DNA from: Ectocarpus siliculosus
Lineage: Eukaryota > Sar > Phaeophyceae > Ectocarpales > Ectocarpaceae
Direction of reading: 5' to 3'
NCBI GenBank assembly: GCA_000310025.1
Contig: FN649739.1
Span: 347,592 to 411,591 of the forward strand
Length of the DNA: 64,000 bases
The first letter of the stretch is position 1; each line of letters starts with the position of its first letter. Below are positions 22,860 through 34,998 of this stretch, one piece after another. The notes beneath the pieces are model-generated. The model ran no database searches. It saw nothing but the letters and a program-made list of their open reading frames with translations, and had not been told where the DNA came from. The translations under genes were made by a program, and so were the position numbers.

Positions 22860-23275
22860 TGTAGCACGGCTGGGTGAGCGGCGTGTTGCTCCTTCTTTTC
22901 TTTCGATCCCGGGAGAAGGTCTGACGTCCACAGGAGTTTCACTTCTTCCGGCGGGAACGACGACAAGCGAGTCGAGGCCAATCTCGCTTGCGTGGAACAC
23001 CCCGGGCGACATCGTGGCGGCCAAGAAATAATCGTTAATCGTTGCTTGGCCTTTCAAGAGGGCGAAGGGGGAGGAGGCACCCGAGAATAGAGGCCATAAC
23101 GGGTGGAAGTGTTCAGAGCAAGAACCATCCATCCATTTGCCTGACCTTCGACTGCATGGCCTTCGGTGTAAACCACCGGAGGGATCCCTTGTCGATTGGA
23201 CAATCAACGGAGAGGTCACGACCGTTGGCAGCAACATCGCTTTGCGCCTGCAAAACGGAGGGTTCCTTGCCGCAA
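22860..23275 (-). pseudogene. Unrecognised coding-like segment, inverted copy
   Basis: Read on the minus strand this resembles 36863-37196 at protein level, with frameshifts: NGRDLSVDCPIDKG, CSEHFHPLWPLFSGA, SPFALL, then IND.F and SPGVFHASEIGLDSLVV. Conservation of amino acids across different frames in the two copies suggests both descend from a real exon. I do not recognise the protein. Part of the same sequence is also found on the plus strand behind copy A at about 11.0-11.2 kb. It is inverted here relative to copies A and C. Confidence 0.45.
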
Positions 23276-25849
23276 GAATACATTTATGTCGTCGTTGATT
23301 TCCCCTTGCTGATAAAGCCGTATGCATACAGACACCACAAGTATCAGGCAGCATATAACCAAGGGCGCATACCAAGGACTCAGTGCAATAGTGCAAATAT
23401 CGAGAAGTACATACATACTTGTATGCATACATAACTAGTCACTTGTTGATTGTCCGTCGCCGGCCGTGTGGCCGACCACGCATTTGTTGCTCCTCTCACG
23501 TACGTATATTTCTACGCAACGGGCCCAAGCCAGATACATCGCAACAACAGTAATGGTAGGTGTCGTAGTCTGTGATCACCTGGCGACTCTCAATTTTGCC
23601 CTGGGCCGAGATGCGCGCGGCGGTGGGGGCTAGGCGGGCGACTCGAGCGCAAAAGGTAACGCAATTGGTGGACATGACATTCTAGACCACTAAATCGGCC
23701 TGCGTCAAGAACCGTCAGAATTATTGCTGCTCGGTTTCTCTCTGCTTCGTTGTGTTCGCGTGCCTTGCTAGCGTGCCTCTCTAGGTGTCTCTCTGCTCTC
23801 CAGAGAAACCCGACGGGTGTTCGTGGTGTTTTGAATTACCCCTACACGGCGGTTTTACAGGCAGTGATGCTGTTGCTCTGTTGTTGCCCCGCTAAACAAC
23901 GACATTCGACATGCAGAACAGAAATTATTGGGTAAATGGTTTGTACCATGCATTAATGATCCCTGATCCCTTGATCCCTACTGCTGTACAGAAGTTTACA
24001 TCATGTGGCCAATGGATCCTTCTCTTCCTCCCCTTTGTACGGTAGTCTCAAGATCCTACCTGCCCCTCCTGGCCGTGTGTCCCAGCTGTGGTGCTGTCCA
24101 TCGATGTACTGGCTGCGTCTCCACCTCCGATCTAATGCGTTTTTTTTGCTCAACGAAGCAGGATCGATCGGCATGCTCACTATAGGAGTACATTTATTTT
24201 CAGTGTTGGAAGATGCGTTTTTTGTCGCAAAGAGCCACAAACTTCACCTGCTGTACAGCAAGCACCGGGCACCCCGCTGTAGTACGCAAACTGCTCAGGC
24301 GCACAGGCCAAACGTGTCTCGGCACTTTAACCAGCAGTGTAGCACCTCCCCCTCCCTGGCAAGAACGCGGTACTCTCTGCAGGTGATCTACCCTCCTTCC
24401 TCTCTTGGCCTCCCACAGCTACGGCAGTGGAAAGATCTGTATCCGCGAAAAAGTCACGCAAGCCAGCAAGGATTACGGGGACCACGCCAGATCGTCTCAT
24501 CCTGGGATTTGCTCCCTGCTGCGTATACCGGGGCTACAGCCGCCGCCGCCCCGGCAGCGGCCGCAGCCGCAGCCGTTTGCATGGAGACCACGCTGTTGGT
24601 GATCGATGCCGTCATCCTCGTCGTTGCCTCGGCGTATGCCTTGGTCAGCCTTGGCTACATCGCGACCATGTGGCACTTGCGGAAGAACTTTTTCGTCGTG
24701 CTAAGGTGAGAATGTTCGGTTTGGCTGTCTGTGTACAGCATACAGCAGTCATACCAACAACGGCCAACAGCACCGAATGAAGGTGTTGGGTGTTGGTGTT
24801 TGTCTAGGTGTGTGTGCGGCCGGTTGCTCGGTCGTCGTCGCGTCATGTAGGCCTTTCTCGGAACCCATGGGAAGATGGATTAACCAGTTCGGCAGCAACA
24901 GCAGCAGCAAGTAGCAACAAAGAGTGCTCCGCAGGTGCTCCGGTGAGGCGAAAGGGCGATCTCCGTAGAGTCCACTGCGCGATAGGCAAAGGTCATGGTA
25001 GAGATACATGGCCTCAGTTAGGTGATTGAGCGGAAAACTCAAAACCCTTGGGAAATACGGTATTTCGTTAGTGCGGATTTGATGCGTAATGGTGCAATGG
25101 TTGTGGGGCGAAAGCCCTTCGCTCAAGAGACATGTCTTTGTACGTCATGGGGTCGGAAATCTTGCAGCTCAAGAGACGATCAAGAAGATGACGGACGCGT
25201 CCTGTGTGTCGATGGTCTGCCTACCTTCTGCTGTCTTCTACGTTATAGCTTTAGCAACCCGCAAGTCCAAGGCAGACTTCGCAAACCCACCTACTATAAT
25301 ACGCACATGAGAGAAAAAAAGTGCCCCCAGAACCGGAAACACGAGAAGAAAGGTAACAACAGCTGTTTGGGGGCGCTTAGCCTACTGATAAGACCATACT
25401 CGTCACTGCCGTGAACACCGTCTTTCATGGGTAGCTGCGCCCAGTAGCTGCGCTTGTTGGCTGTCGCTGCTGCGTACCGGTTGCAAGTCAGGGCACCCGC
25501 GTGCGGTCGTTTTTGAAACATCTTCGCCATTGCATCGCACCCCTGCGCGATGACTCCGGACCGTTCGATGACTCCGGACCTGTGCGGAAATCAAATAAAA
25601 CACTTGAGAGGTGGATAAAAGCTTTGGAATAAATTTGGATTTTTTTGACGAGTTTAAAACGGCCCTAGGACTATTTGTTGTTTTCATTTTCGAAAAAACA
25701 AAGCACCCGCAGTACGCTCGTGCGTTGTTACGTTTGCTACCATTGGCTCATCTTGTTTACCACAACACAGCAGCATTGACGACGTTGAGTTGTGGGGGCG
25801 CCGTGTCATTTACAGAGAGAGGGGGCTGGTATTCACCGTCAGCCAGAGA

Positions 25850-26379
25850 GGGGGGGGGTGTACTCATAGCCGTGCATGCCGTAGTCGTTAGACCATTGAC
25901 CTCGCATCCCTTCAAAGTCAGGACGGAGCACGCCGGGTTCTCACGGGACCAGGCTCTCACATCACCAAGCGCGAAGCGCCGTGAGGTATTCGGCGAGTCG
26001 CATGAAGGGTGCGCTTCATCCTGCTAGGGATGTTCGGCATCTTGTGCTTACTTCCTTGCGTACGGATAACAGCTGCGCTTAATATATTTTGTGGTGCTTT
26101 CACTTCCAGAGACAAAGTTGTAAGCGCTGTGTAACTGCCTCGAGGATGCTTGACCATTTTAACACAACGTGCGGTTATCCCCCTCGCGCGGAGTGAGGGT
26201 ACTCGACCCCGCACAACATGATCTACTCGACGACCATTCGCGGGTACCAAAAAAAACAAAAAAGGAAGAAAAAAAAAAGCGGTAACCTGGTTGCCGAGCT
26301 CACGAAGTGATCGGCTTGTTTTACAACATCGCTGCCAAGCGACGAAAACCAAATCCCGATGGCAAACACCGGGGGGGGG
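25850..26379 (+). mobile_element. ~530-bp C-rich-ended repeat, second copy
   Basis: Relative of 7145-7671 and 63441-64000, in the opposite sense. It begins GGGGGGGTGTACTCATAG and ends GGCAAACACCGGGGGG. It lies in a block present in copy C's intron but absent from copy B. Near-repeats TGGTATTCACCGTCAGC and TGGTATTTACCGCCAGC lie just outside the two ends. Confidence 0.75.
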
Positions 26380-26595
26380 CGGAGAGGGGGGTGGTATTTA
26401 CCGCCAGCTATAACAGCACAGTTGGTTCTCTGCTCTCTTCACGGTACAGTAGAAGCATGAGTAGCCCCCACTTCCGACGCAAGTATCAATCGGGATAAGC
26501 ACCCCCTTCCCTACGCTAATACACAAGTGCGTCTTGTAGCGTTGCGGGAAAAGCGATGGATCGGAAATCGGGAAACAATAAAGGTAGCAGCGAGA

Positions 26596-27147
26596 TTACT
26601 CCTGGCCTAGGCGTGGGAAGAACTCAAAGTTGCCCATGGCACCTTTTAGGCCTCGGTTGGTAGTGTTCAGGGGAAATCTGCCAGATAAAATGTACAACGT
26701 AAACACCCATTCTGTCACCTGCGCGAGGAAGGACTCGTGAAGCAGGTGTCCCAAAAGTCGCCCCTTTGACAATAGGCACTCGACGAAGCCAGGCGTTCCT
26801 TGATGAATCGCCACATCATGTCCCCAGGGTGCTAGAATTAGCAACAAGCAACACAGGGCGCGCCCGCGAGCAAGAACAATATAAACATACGGCTGTGTAC
26901 CATTTGAGGACTTGATCAGTTGTGGGACTCCTGCGTTTGCAGTCGTCGTCCCCCGGCTAGTATTTGGGAGAGAGATGGATTTGTAAGAGTTGACGCCGGC
27001 CTTCGCAGCTAACGCGGCCGGAGAGACGATGAGCGTTTCGTGCGTCTCTCTCCCCAACACGTAGCATAGAAACCGAAGAAATAATGAAGCAATTCGAAAG
27101 AAAACAAAATAAAGTTCCTTTTTTTTTGCGCGCATACAGACATGCAC
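26596..27147 (-). CDS. Hypothetical ORF of 183 codons
   Basis: Open from its first Met to a TAA, in the part of copy C's intron that has no counterpart in copy B. The first 30 residues are basic then hydrophobic. The rest is mixed (ILAPWGHDVAIHQGTPGFVE, FVECLLSKGRLLGHLL). I recognise no domain and no homologous copy in the window. It may be a fragment of an inserted element, or chance. Confidence 0.2.
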   Translation of the reverse strand: MHVCMRAKKKELYFVFFRIASLFLRFLCYVLGRETHETLIVSPAALAAKAGVNSYKSISLPNTSRGTTTANAGVPQLIKSSNGTQPYVYIVLARGRALCCLLLILAPWGHDVAIHQGTPGFVECLLSKGRLLGHLLHESFLAQVTEWVFTLYILSGRFPLNTTNRGLKGAMGNFEFFPRLGQE

Positions 27148-28219
27148 ATGATCCCTCCAAACAGCTTTTGTGCAAAAAAACTACATGTAGCGCACCCCTA
27201 CACGGGCCACTCTTCACATGCAAAAAAACACTATTTACTATAATGCATATGTGCGATACTCCGATAACTCAGTCACGATCCTCGATCCTGGCCGCGGGAA
27301 AACGCGGCAGTGGTGGTAACTACTGCTTCACGTTTTTTGGGCGCAAAATCTTGCGTTAGAGCTCGGCAAGATGTGTCCGGGAAATTATTGTTAATAAATA
27401 AATACAATTACAGAAAGACAAATCGTATTCTTGACCCAAAGTTTGTCAATTCGAGCTTTGTTGACAAATCTTGGAGCTGGCTGACAAACTCTGGGTGGGT
27501 GCGGCGAAATTACGACAGATCAGTCAACCTTATCGTCCATAGCACTATGAAACTTGCACCGTGGCACATTCGCAAAGACCTCCACCGCACCCCGGCTTCA
27601 CGGCGTGTCGACGTCACCGACAGCGGAGAACGATGTACATATATATGTGTGTGCATGCACTAACTTTCGGTGTGCCGGCAACCTCTTTGCACCATCAGGT
27701 CTCCGATTTTGGCATGCACCAGCGGGCTGGGCATCACGGTGCGCTACACAGTTACGATGTACGGTTTGGTGGTGGGGCGAAACTTGGGAATCTTAAACCT
27801 CGTCGGCTTCCCAGCGCTGTGGATTGCCGAATTTGCGTTGGTTCTGACGGCATTACGGCTGTTTGTAATGTACTACCCCAGCACAAGAGCCAAGTACGGA
27901 AGCGTGGCCAGAGAAAAGCCGTGGGGTTGCGGCCTAGCAGCTACCTACCTTTTCGTGGAAACGGTGGTGTGGTTGGCAGCTGCAGCGCAGGGAACCGAGA
28001 GGTGAGGGAGTGAAAATGAAGCAGGGTGGGCTACAGTGTGAGAAGTTCCGCGTCGGGCGAGCCCCCCTCAACGTGTAACTGCTTACCGCTTTTGTGTCTT
28101 TATTACTTGCATTGACCGCACAAACCGGCTGACCAATGGAAAGACGCCAGTCTCAGTGCGGTTGAAAACACAAAACTCTTCTACATGACATGAACTGGGA
28201 GGGTCTCCCGCACTTTCTA

Positions 28220-28640
28220 CAGTTTTCCCAAACGACGCATGGGGCTCCCATGGGTGACCCATGGGCAGCCAATATGGGCTGCACATCAGGGTGCCCATGG
28301 GTAGCCAATGGACAGCCCATGGGCGGCCAATGAGAGGCCTCCAACCGAACCAGTGTACTCGAAACAATAGATTATCTGCTTTGGAACGGGCACTATAGTG
28401 GCTAATAACCCTAGCGCTAACCGTAACCCCAACTCCAAGCTCACACGATATGTGCTAGGTTGGCGCTGGTGGCTACGTTCTAGGTTGATGTGCCGGTGGC
28501 TAAGTTCTAGGTTGATATGCCGGTGGCGAAGGTCTAGGTTGAAGCGCCCACGGTGGGCACTTCTTGGGCCGCCCATTGGTGGCCCATGAAGTGCCCATGA
28601 GCGGCCCATGGGTGACCCATGGTGGGCGGTTTAACGAAAC
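28220..28640 (+). repeat. CCATGG-palindrome cluster 2 with 27-bp tandem repeat
   Basis: Runs of CCCATGGG, GCCAATGG and GGCCCATG words at 28235-28345 and 28555-28635 flank a four-unit tandem repeat at about 28455-28545 (TTCTAGGTTGATGTGCCGG-type units). It lies in the block that interrupts the copy C intron, just beside the LINE. Confidence 0.75.
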
Positions 28641-29052
28641 TGTCAGTAGTGTGGGAGATCGTGTGAGGGGGCGGCATGGGGGAGGCTAAGCTATTTGCCG
28701 GATCAATGACGGAAACGGTCGCAACAGAGGAGAACTGCACGTATCTACCAAGGCTGCTACCTTGCACTCGAGTTCGTTTTGAGGTGCTTTCCCCATTTTC
28801 CCCCTTTTGTTTTCACCACGATCACTCTCATCGTCATTTTCACAGCAATTGCTCGGCAGTTCTTCTCTAGCCCTGCATCGTTTGTTGTGGGGAAGGTCAT
28901 CTGGCTCGAAGCTCGTGCTCTCTTCCACGCCATGAATCCCTTCTCCATTGCTGTTTTGGTCGTTCCCTTGTTCACCTGTTCCCTTTCCTCCTCCTCCGTC
29001 GCTACCAAATGAATTCCCCCCATTGCCATCGCCATCGTCTTTGTCTGCACTA

Positions 29053-29565
29053 CTACTGAGATCCCAACCGATTGGCCGTAGTGGAAAATGGTCGATCAGT
29101 AGTCCATGACGTTTGAAAACACCACATGTTCGTACTGACAGAAATCGAGCCAGCTCGAAGGTAAACGGTCTCCGAATCATGCTGGTATGAGAAGCCTTCA
29201 GGCGAAGCAAGGCTGTTCGTCGTCCAAATTCCCCATGCGAAAGGTTTCGTATGCCAAGTGGTGACGATAGCTACGATTAGTCGATTGGTGCCTTGGCTAA
29301 CACCACCATTCGTTGAAAAAGCAGTAGTGAGGAGGGTAGATCTAGACGGGCTGAAAGTTCCCGCATGGTGATTTGCCTTACTTCCAGCTCGATCTTCGAG
29401 GGCGGATCCTGGTGGTTGGATCGACTTGTCGATGCTTCGACTTGCACATTGGTTGACGATTGTGACATCTACAAGGACGGACTTGATGCAGAGTTCTTCT
29501 TTATCCCCTGCGTGTAGTCCAGGGGGAACCACTAAATTTATCTTGTAGAGCCCCCTTTCCCCCAC
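29053..29565 (-). pseudogene. LINE C-terminal endonuclease fragment
   Basis: 170-codon open frame. VVPPGLHAGDKEELCIKSVL leads into VDVTIVNQ and, about 20 residues later, ALEDRAGSKANHH, the spacing of D...E-x-K in restriction-like endonucleases of early-branching LINEs. FSPSRSTLLTTAFSTNGG follows. The assignment is by motif only. Confidence 0.5.
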
Positions 29566-30346
29566 CAGTGGCTGTGGTAAATGGGGACTTCAACGGCGAT
29601 TGGCATGTGGCACTCGGGTAGTGTCTTGAGGATTACTCGAACCATCCTGTAATGGAGGAAGGTTGGGGCGCCGGTCTTTGTGCAGACGAGGGAGTGGGCT
29701 CGGCTCAAACGTTCCTTGCATGACGACAATGCACCTGCACCGCAATATCTGCTTGTGTCACAGTCAGTTCAATCGTGACTCCCCAGTACACGACCGATTG
29801 ACTCCCGATGTCGGTCAGGAAGCATTCGTTCATTCGCTGAAGGCCCTTGCGTTGTCTACCACAATACAACCCCCTTGCCTTTTCCTTCCTCCGAGCGGAT
29901 CGGCGCCCTCTTCCTTGACGTGTCCTTGGATCCTACCTTCTGCGAGTCTGTCTTCACCATTCGACGCATCGATAAATGATAAGGTTTCGACAGGACGGCT
30001 TGAGCTCCAAAGACTTGGCAGTTCTGACCAAATTCGTTTCGGCCGCATGTAGACGGTGATTGACGTTCCACGTCAGGGCTGCCAACTTCATTGGTTTTGC
30101 TTGCCTACCCGCTTCCAACAGGTACACTCCTTTAATCGTGGGAGTCAAATCAGCACATGTGGACAGTATAGCCTCATGACTGACCAACAGCTTTTTCAAG
30201 CTTGTCTGTGGTGATGATCTTCTCTAGCTTCTTGGAGGCAATCAGAGCCAATCCTGTTGGTAGCTGGGCATGTCGGGGCAGGCATGTCTGAATTGTATAT
30301 CCTGTCGATGCTTGTACTGATTTGGAGAACACGAGTGCTTGACGTG

Positions 30347-31975
30347 TTACAAAGCATGATTCCCCACGTTGCTCGTGATCCCGAGTCCCCCTTCACGGAT
30401 GGGAAGGTGTAGCTGTGCCCAAGCTGTCCCTTTGAGGAAATCCACCTCACTCTTCGTCGTATCTGCGCGTACTTCTCCTTCGGTCGATTTTACCACATTG
30501 TCGGCCATCTTGCCGAGGACAATCTTACTCGTTGCCCATATCGTCATGTTGTCATGTCTTCTTCGGCGGCGTTGGTGATCGAAGGTGCAATCGTTCTCAG
30601 TGGATGGAACAAACGTGGCACACCAGATAAACGCAGCAGTTGATAGCTGGCTTGAGAGTCGCCAAGCGCCGCTAAACGAAGTGACAAATCCGCAGAGTCA
30701 CCACGGGCGAAGTTGGAGACGAAATTTCTCAGGAAATTTCTGTCCCTACTGGGACTCCGACTACTGGCATGCCACCTTCCGCGACTTTTCGTCAATTCTT
30801 GCTGTTCGTCGTTTGTCAAAGAGGACTAGCAAAGACCCTCTGGAAAAGCGCTTTAGATTTCGGGAGACTCAGCTCAATGTCTTTTTGGCAGAGACGCTCC
30901 TGAATCCAATTCGTCACACTGGCGATGGCCTGAATGTTCCTAGCAAACCTGGTGGGAGATCTGCTTGAAGGTCGTCGACGTATCCGATGAGTTTGATTCC
31001 TGGCAGTGGTGGCTTGTTGAACTCAATCATCAATCATGATATCAAGGAGTCTAAAGCAGAAGCCAAACCCTCCCAATTATCAGCCTTGTTGAACTTGCGC
31101 TGTGAAACAACATGTTCGATCGAACCATCTTCCGATTTGGAAGTTTCGCCTTGATTCGAGCGTAGATGCTCCCAAAGTACTTCACCAAGTGTGGCGTGTG
31201 GGTGGCCAATGCTGGAAGGATGGAAGATCGGCGCATGCTGTTGTAATAATTTTCCCATCAAAGGATAGAATGGTGCTGCCTTGCTTGTGGCTGAGGGCTG
31301 CTAGAAGCCACTATTTGTAGTCCTCCTGGAACGCCACCTCCAAACTGGTTTTCTCCTTCGAAGATGTTGACAATCTCTGCCTTGTACTGGCGAAGGATGA
31401 CGCGACATAGAACCCCTGCAACTTCAATCGGTCGTTTTTTCTCTCCCAACGCTGCAACGTTGGCACTGGTGTGGAGGTTCCAACAGAGGTCCGGAAGCTC
31501 GTCGCCGTAATATATAGAACTCCTTAAAGCTGATGCCCGCCAAGGTTTCAGAGACATAATCGCTCATGCCACCAGCTTGGAGATATGAAAACCGTTGACC
31601 ATCAGGCCCTGGAGCACTCTGTGGATTGGCCTTGTTTCCCGTGTGTTTGATAACCTTGATTTTGAACGGTTCGTGAACTTCGGCGTTGGAGTCAATCTTG
31701 TGCGTTGATTTACTATCTTCCGCAACTTTGATGCTGGAATCCCACGCAGCAGCAATGTATTCGGGATCTTCGTTGGGGTGCAGTAGGTTGAGGAGATGCT
31801 CCAGCGTGGCGTTGTAGAGCGGTGAAGGTGCTGGGGAGACTAAGGCACTGGCAGCTTTAGTAATTCCTACTCTTCGCAGGTCTTGTAGCTTTTCTTTGGC
31901 GATTGACTTCAGTATCCGCATAATACTGAAGCCAACGATTCTTCTCACACAGGATGAACCAGACGATATGTTCAC
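30347..31975 (-). pseudogene. LINE reverse transcriptase fragments
   Basis: Adjacent open pieces at 31424-31975, 31258-31557, 31034-31261, about 30950-31030, 30544-30819 and 30347-30547 lie in different frames but read in the correct order of RT motifs, from the GPDG motif through YVDD to REGGLG. Several frameshifts separate them. Confidence 0.75.
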
Positions 31976-32140
31976 TCAGGTCACCGTTTGCGAAGCGGTG
32001 CAGTCGGGATACCCTGTTCATCCTTCCATCGATCCATGTAACGCTGGGGCAATTTGGTTGCTCGGACATGTTGGAGTCGTCTTTCAACGCGTGCTGCTTT
32101 CCACTGCGAGAGGAGACAGATCATGTGTCTGTGCATGAGA

Positions 32141-32188
32141 AAGAGAGAGGAAGGGAGAGATATGTAGATAGAGAGACAGAGAGACAGG

Positions 32189-32240
<52 letters not shown>

Positions 32241-32265
32241 GACACGGACAGGCAGACAGGCAGAC
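32141..32265 (+). repeat. GA microsatellite in copy C intron
   Basis: A long (GA)n core with CAGA and GGAA flanks just upstream of the 32368 exon, equivalent to the tracts in copies A and B. Confidence 0.95.
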
Positions 32266-34805
32266 TCAAGCAGAGATGAATATCGAGAAGTTATCTATCC
32301 TGCGAGTATCGTGAAGTGTGTCTATATTGTCTCTAACGTCGAGAGCCCACTTCCCTGCTGATCGCAGAGTTGCAACCATCATGACGAACCTGGCTCCTTT
32401 CTCGGCGTTCATCACTATCATGGCGGTGGTGTGCCTCGGTCGCCAGTTGAAGCGGATCCACGACCTCAGCAACATGGGCCGGGATATTCGCCTGGGTGGT
32501 ATAATTCTACTGCTATGTATACGTGAGTGATTGCATCGACCTCAATTGAACGCGTGTAGTTAAATTCATTTGCTTGAAACATCTTGGTGGTTCTTGCGTT
32601 GGGGAATACTGCCCGAAGCACCGCTATTAAGCATTTGGTTGTTCGGCGCACAAGCTTGTCAAAATGAGCCACCGCTGCAATTACCTACCCTGCATCAAAA
32701 CCGCTACGTGCGGTTGTTCGGTGGGTCATACCCGCGTTCACCATATTCACTGCGCGTACCGCCTCCTTGTTGTTGCTTCCTGATAGTTCGTGAATCTACC
32801 GTCGACTTCTGAGTCCTTCCTTGGTAGAGTTCGTCTGTGACAACACGGAAAGCGTCGCAAGTTGGCCCACAGATGATAGGAGGTACATGGACAGAAAACT
32901 GAACAGTTTTCAACGTATAAAGAAAAAACAACACATCATCAGTACCATGACTACCCACAACAGTAACAACTTGTCGATGAGGCGCCGAATGTCGCAATTT
33001 CACACGATATCAGACTTCCGCCGCCCTCAAAAAGCCTGACGCAGTTAGCTGACACCTGCCACCCTACCCAATCGATATCGATACCCCCCCATGACCATTG
33101 CTTGCGTGGCGCCTGTTGTTCACTTATCGCTTCTCAGCTGGGTTCACGGCGATCCACGCGCTAAGGCTCTCTACCCCGGCGTTCTCTACCCTGGCGTATA
33201 AGTACTTAAACGTCGTGTTCATGACCATATCGCACCCGTCCATCGTCTGGATTTTGTGAGTCCTACACGCCCCCCCATGTTTCGTGGTCGTTGCGACTCC
33301 ACGTACTCTGGGATATGTAACCCCTCTCCCTGTCGTAGTGGTGCCCCCCCGGAGTTGTGGCTATTGGTATTTCTTCGTTTTTGTATTTTAGACTGTGCCC
33401 GACCACCTTCTGCAGTGTTAAGACATAGGGAGCTATGTAGGCTCTAATCACGATGCACAGGGCTATGCAGGCGCTTGGTTACTGGCTAAGGCTGATGATC
33501 TATGAATTAGGACGTTGTCCTGATAGAAGAATTTATGTCAGTCCCTGGGAAACACAAAGCGCGCACACGTCTACGGTGTGGCCGGCCGTCGTCGCGACTA
33601 TACGTCATGCCGTGAACCACCGTTCTTTGACAAGGGTGTGTTTGAGTGGCGACGTGCACATCTGTCTCCTCCGCCTTCGTTGTGGGCTTGCGCAGGAACA
33701 TCAGACCCATCCAAGAGGTCCTGCGTCACGCCGGAAGAAATAGCATTCCCAAAGGTGTCCAGATGCTGCTGGCGTTATCGTCGAGGAGGAGGCGGGGGAG
33801 CAGTTCAACTATCGGCGGCGAGGAAGTTATCTCGGATGTTACACAGAATCCGAGCCAACACGGCCGTGAGTCTTACGTCGATTCGAACCGGCTCGCCGGC
33901 ATCATGAACTACCTCCCGCTGCGTGAAGCGTTCGGAGAGTTCTGCCAGAAATCGCTCTGCAGCGAGGTCAGTCGATGTGTGGTGTGTGTACGAGCCATGG
34001 AGAGTCGTTGGCTAAATAGTGGAAGCTCGCAATTTCTGGCTGCCCTACGGCTTCGCCTTTTATTCTCCGACCTCCTAGAAATGGGGTCACGTAGAATGTT
34101 TCATTCCTCTGCGGTTGGTTGCCTTCATCTTCTTTAGCGAGACCGGTTTATCCGTCTTCCGCCAAGTGCACTCACGAACAAGCTATCTCTACTGCAACCA
34201 TAGCTGTTGAGGTCGCAGCAAGCGTGGCAGTAGTGATTTGGTGTGGCGTACGAGGCGGCGTTCCGAAGGCATCGAGGTGGCTGGTGTCCGCCGTATACAC
34301 ATCACACACGAGAGAGCGACAAGGGCATGTGCTGCCGACACTTGCAGCAGGGGGGCCTCCCCTGCCGAGCTGAGGCGGGGCCTTTGGGCTGAATGATACA
34401 ATGTTCAGTGTATCTCCCCACTCCTCTCCCCCCGCTACTGTGAACAGGGAAACACCGTCCGCTTGTTGGCACCCCATTTGTTTTCTCCTTTTTGCCATCT
34501 GCACTTCGATCGCCCTCTAACTATCGATCGGTTTTCTCATCACACCATGCGTGTGCATCTGCGCGCACACCTACATTGGCAGTCTTTTCAGTTTCTCCGG
34601 GATGCTTCGGAGTTCAGAGGCGTAATCGTCGATGGCCCCGTCGACGGCGATGCCAACGGCAGCGCCGAAGAGGAGAAGGAGGCACCAACACACACGAGCG
34701 GGTTGGGGGCGTGGCCGCCATGGTGAACGAGTACGTAAAGGACGGCGCTCCTTCCGAGATCAACATCAGCAGCAACACCAAGCACAACATCATGGAGCTG
34801 ACAAA

Positions 34806-34998
34806 AATCGAAGCCTTCGCCTCGCTTGACCAGGTGAGAAGTAGAAATGAATGGAATTCGAAGCTTTTCTTGGCTTGAGCACATGAGAAGTATATACAGA
34901 GAAGGAAGTTCGAAACTTTCGCTTCGCTTGCTTGGCCATGCGAGAAGTAAAGAGAAGGAAGGAGGTTCGAAGTTTCGCCTTGCTTGACCAGGTGAGAA
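34806..34998 (+). repeat. Tandem copies of the exon-5 splice junction (copy C)
   Basis: After the true junction (CTTGACCAG then GTGAGAAG, exon end 34833), copies follow at 34856, 34908 and 34963. The last restores a perfect CTTGACCAG-GTGAGAAG, with potential exon end at 34991. That extension of 158 nt would be out of frame. Confidence 0.8.

Larger units (their letters stand above)
28690..31980 (-). mobile_element. Decayed LINE-like retrotransposon with RLE-type endonuclease
   Basis: On the minus strand, in order: SAPGPDGQRFSYLQ (RT fingers), KKRPIEVAGVLCRV, NQFGGGVPGG, LPGIKLIGYVDDL (catalytic YVDD at 30971-30982), LRLSGVPRLFHPLR, LPIREGGLGI, and finally DVTIVNQ...ALEDRAGSK, which fits a PD-(D/E)XK restriction-like endonuclease at the C-terminus. 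The coding sequence is spread over several frames with stops, so it is inactive. It sits in copy C's intron between the exons ending 28001 and starting 32368, an intron of about 360 bp in copies A and B. No clear poly-A or target duplication was found, so the ends are approximate. Confidence 0.8.
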
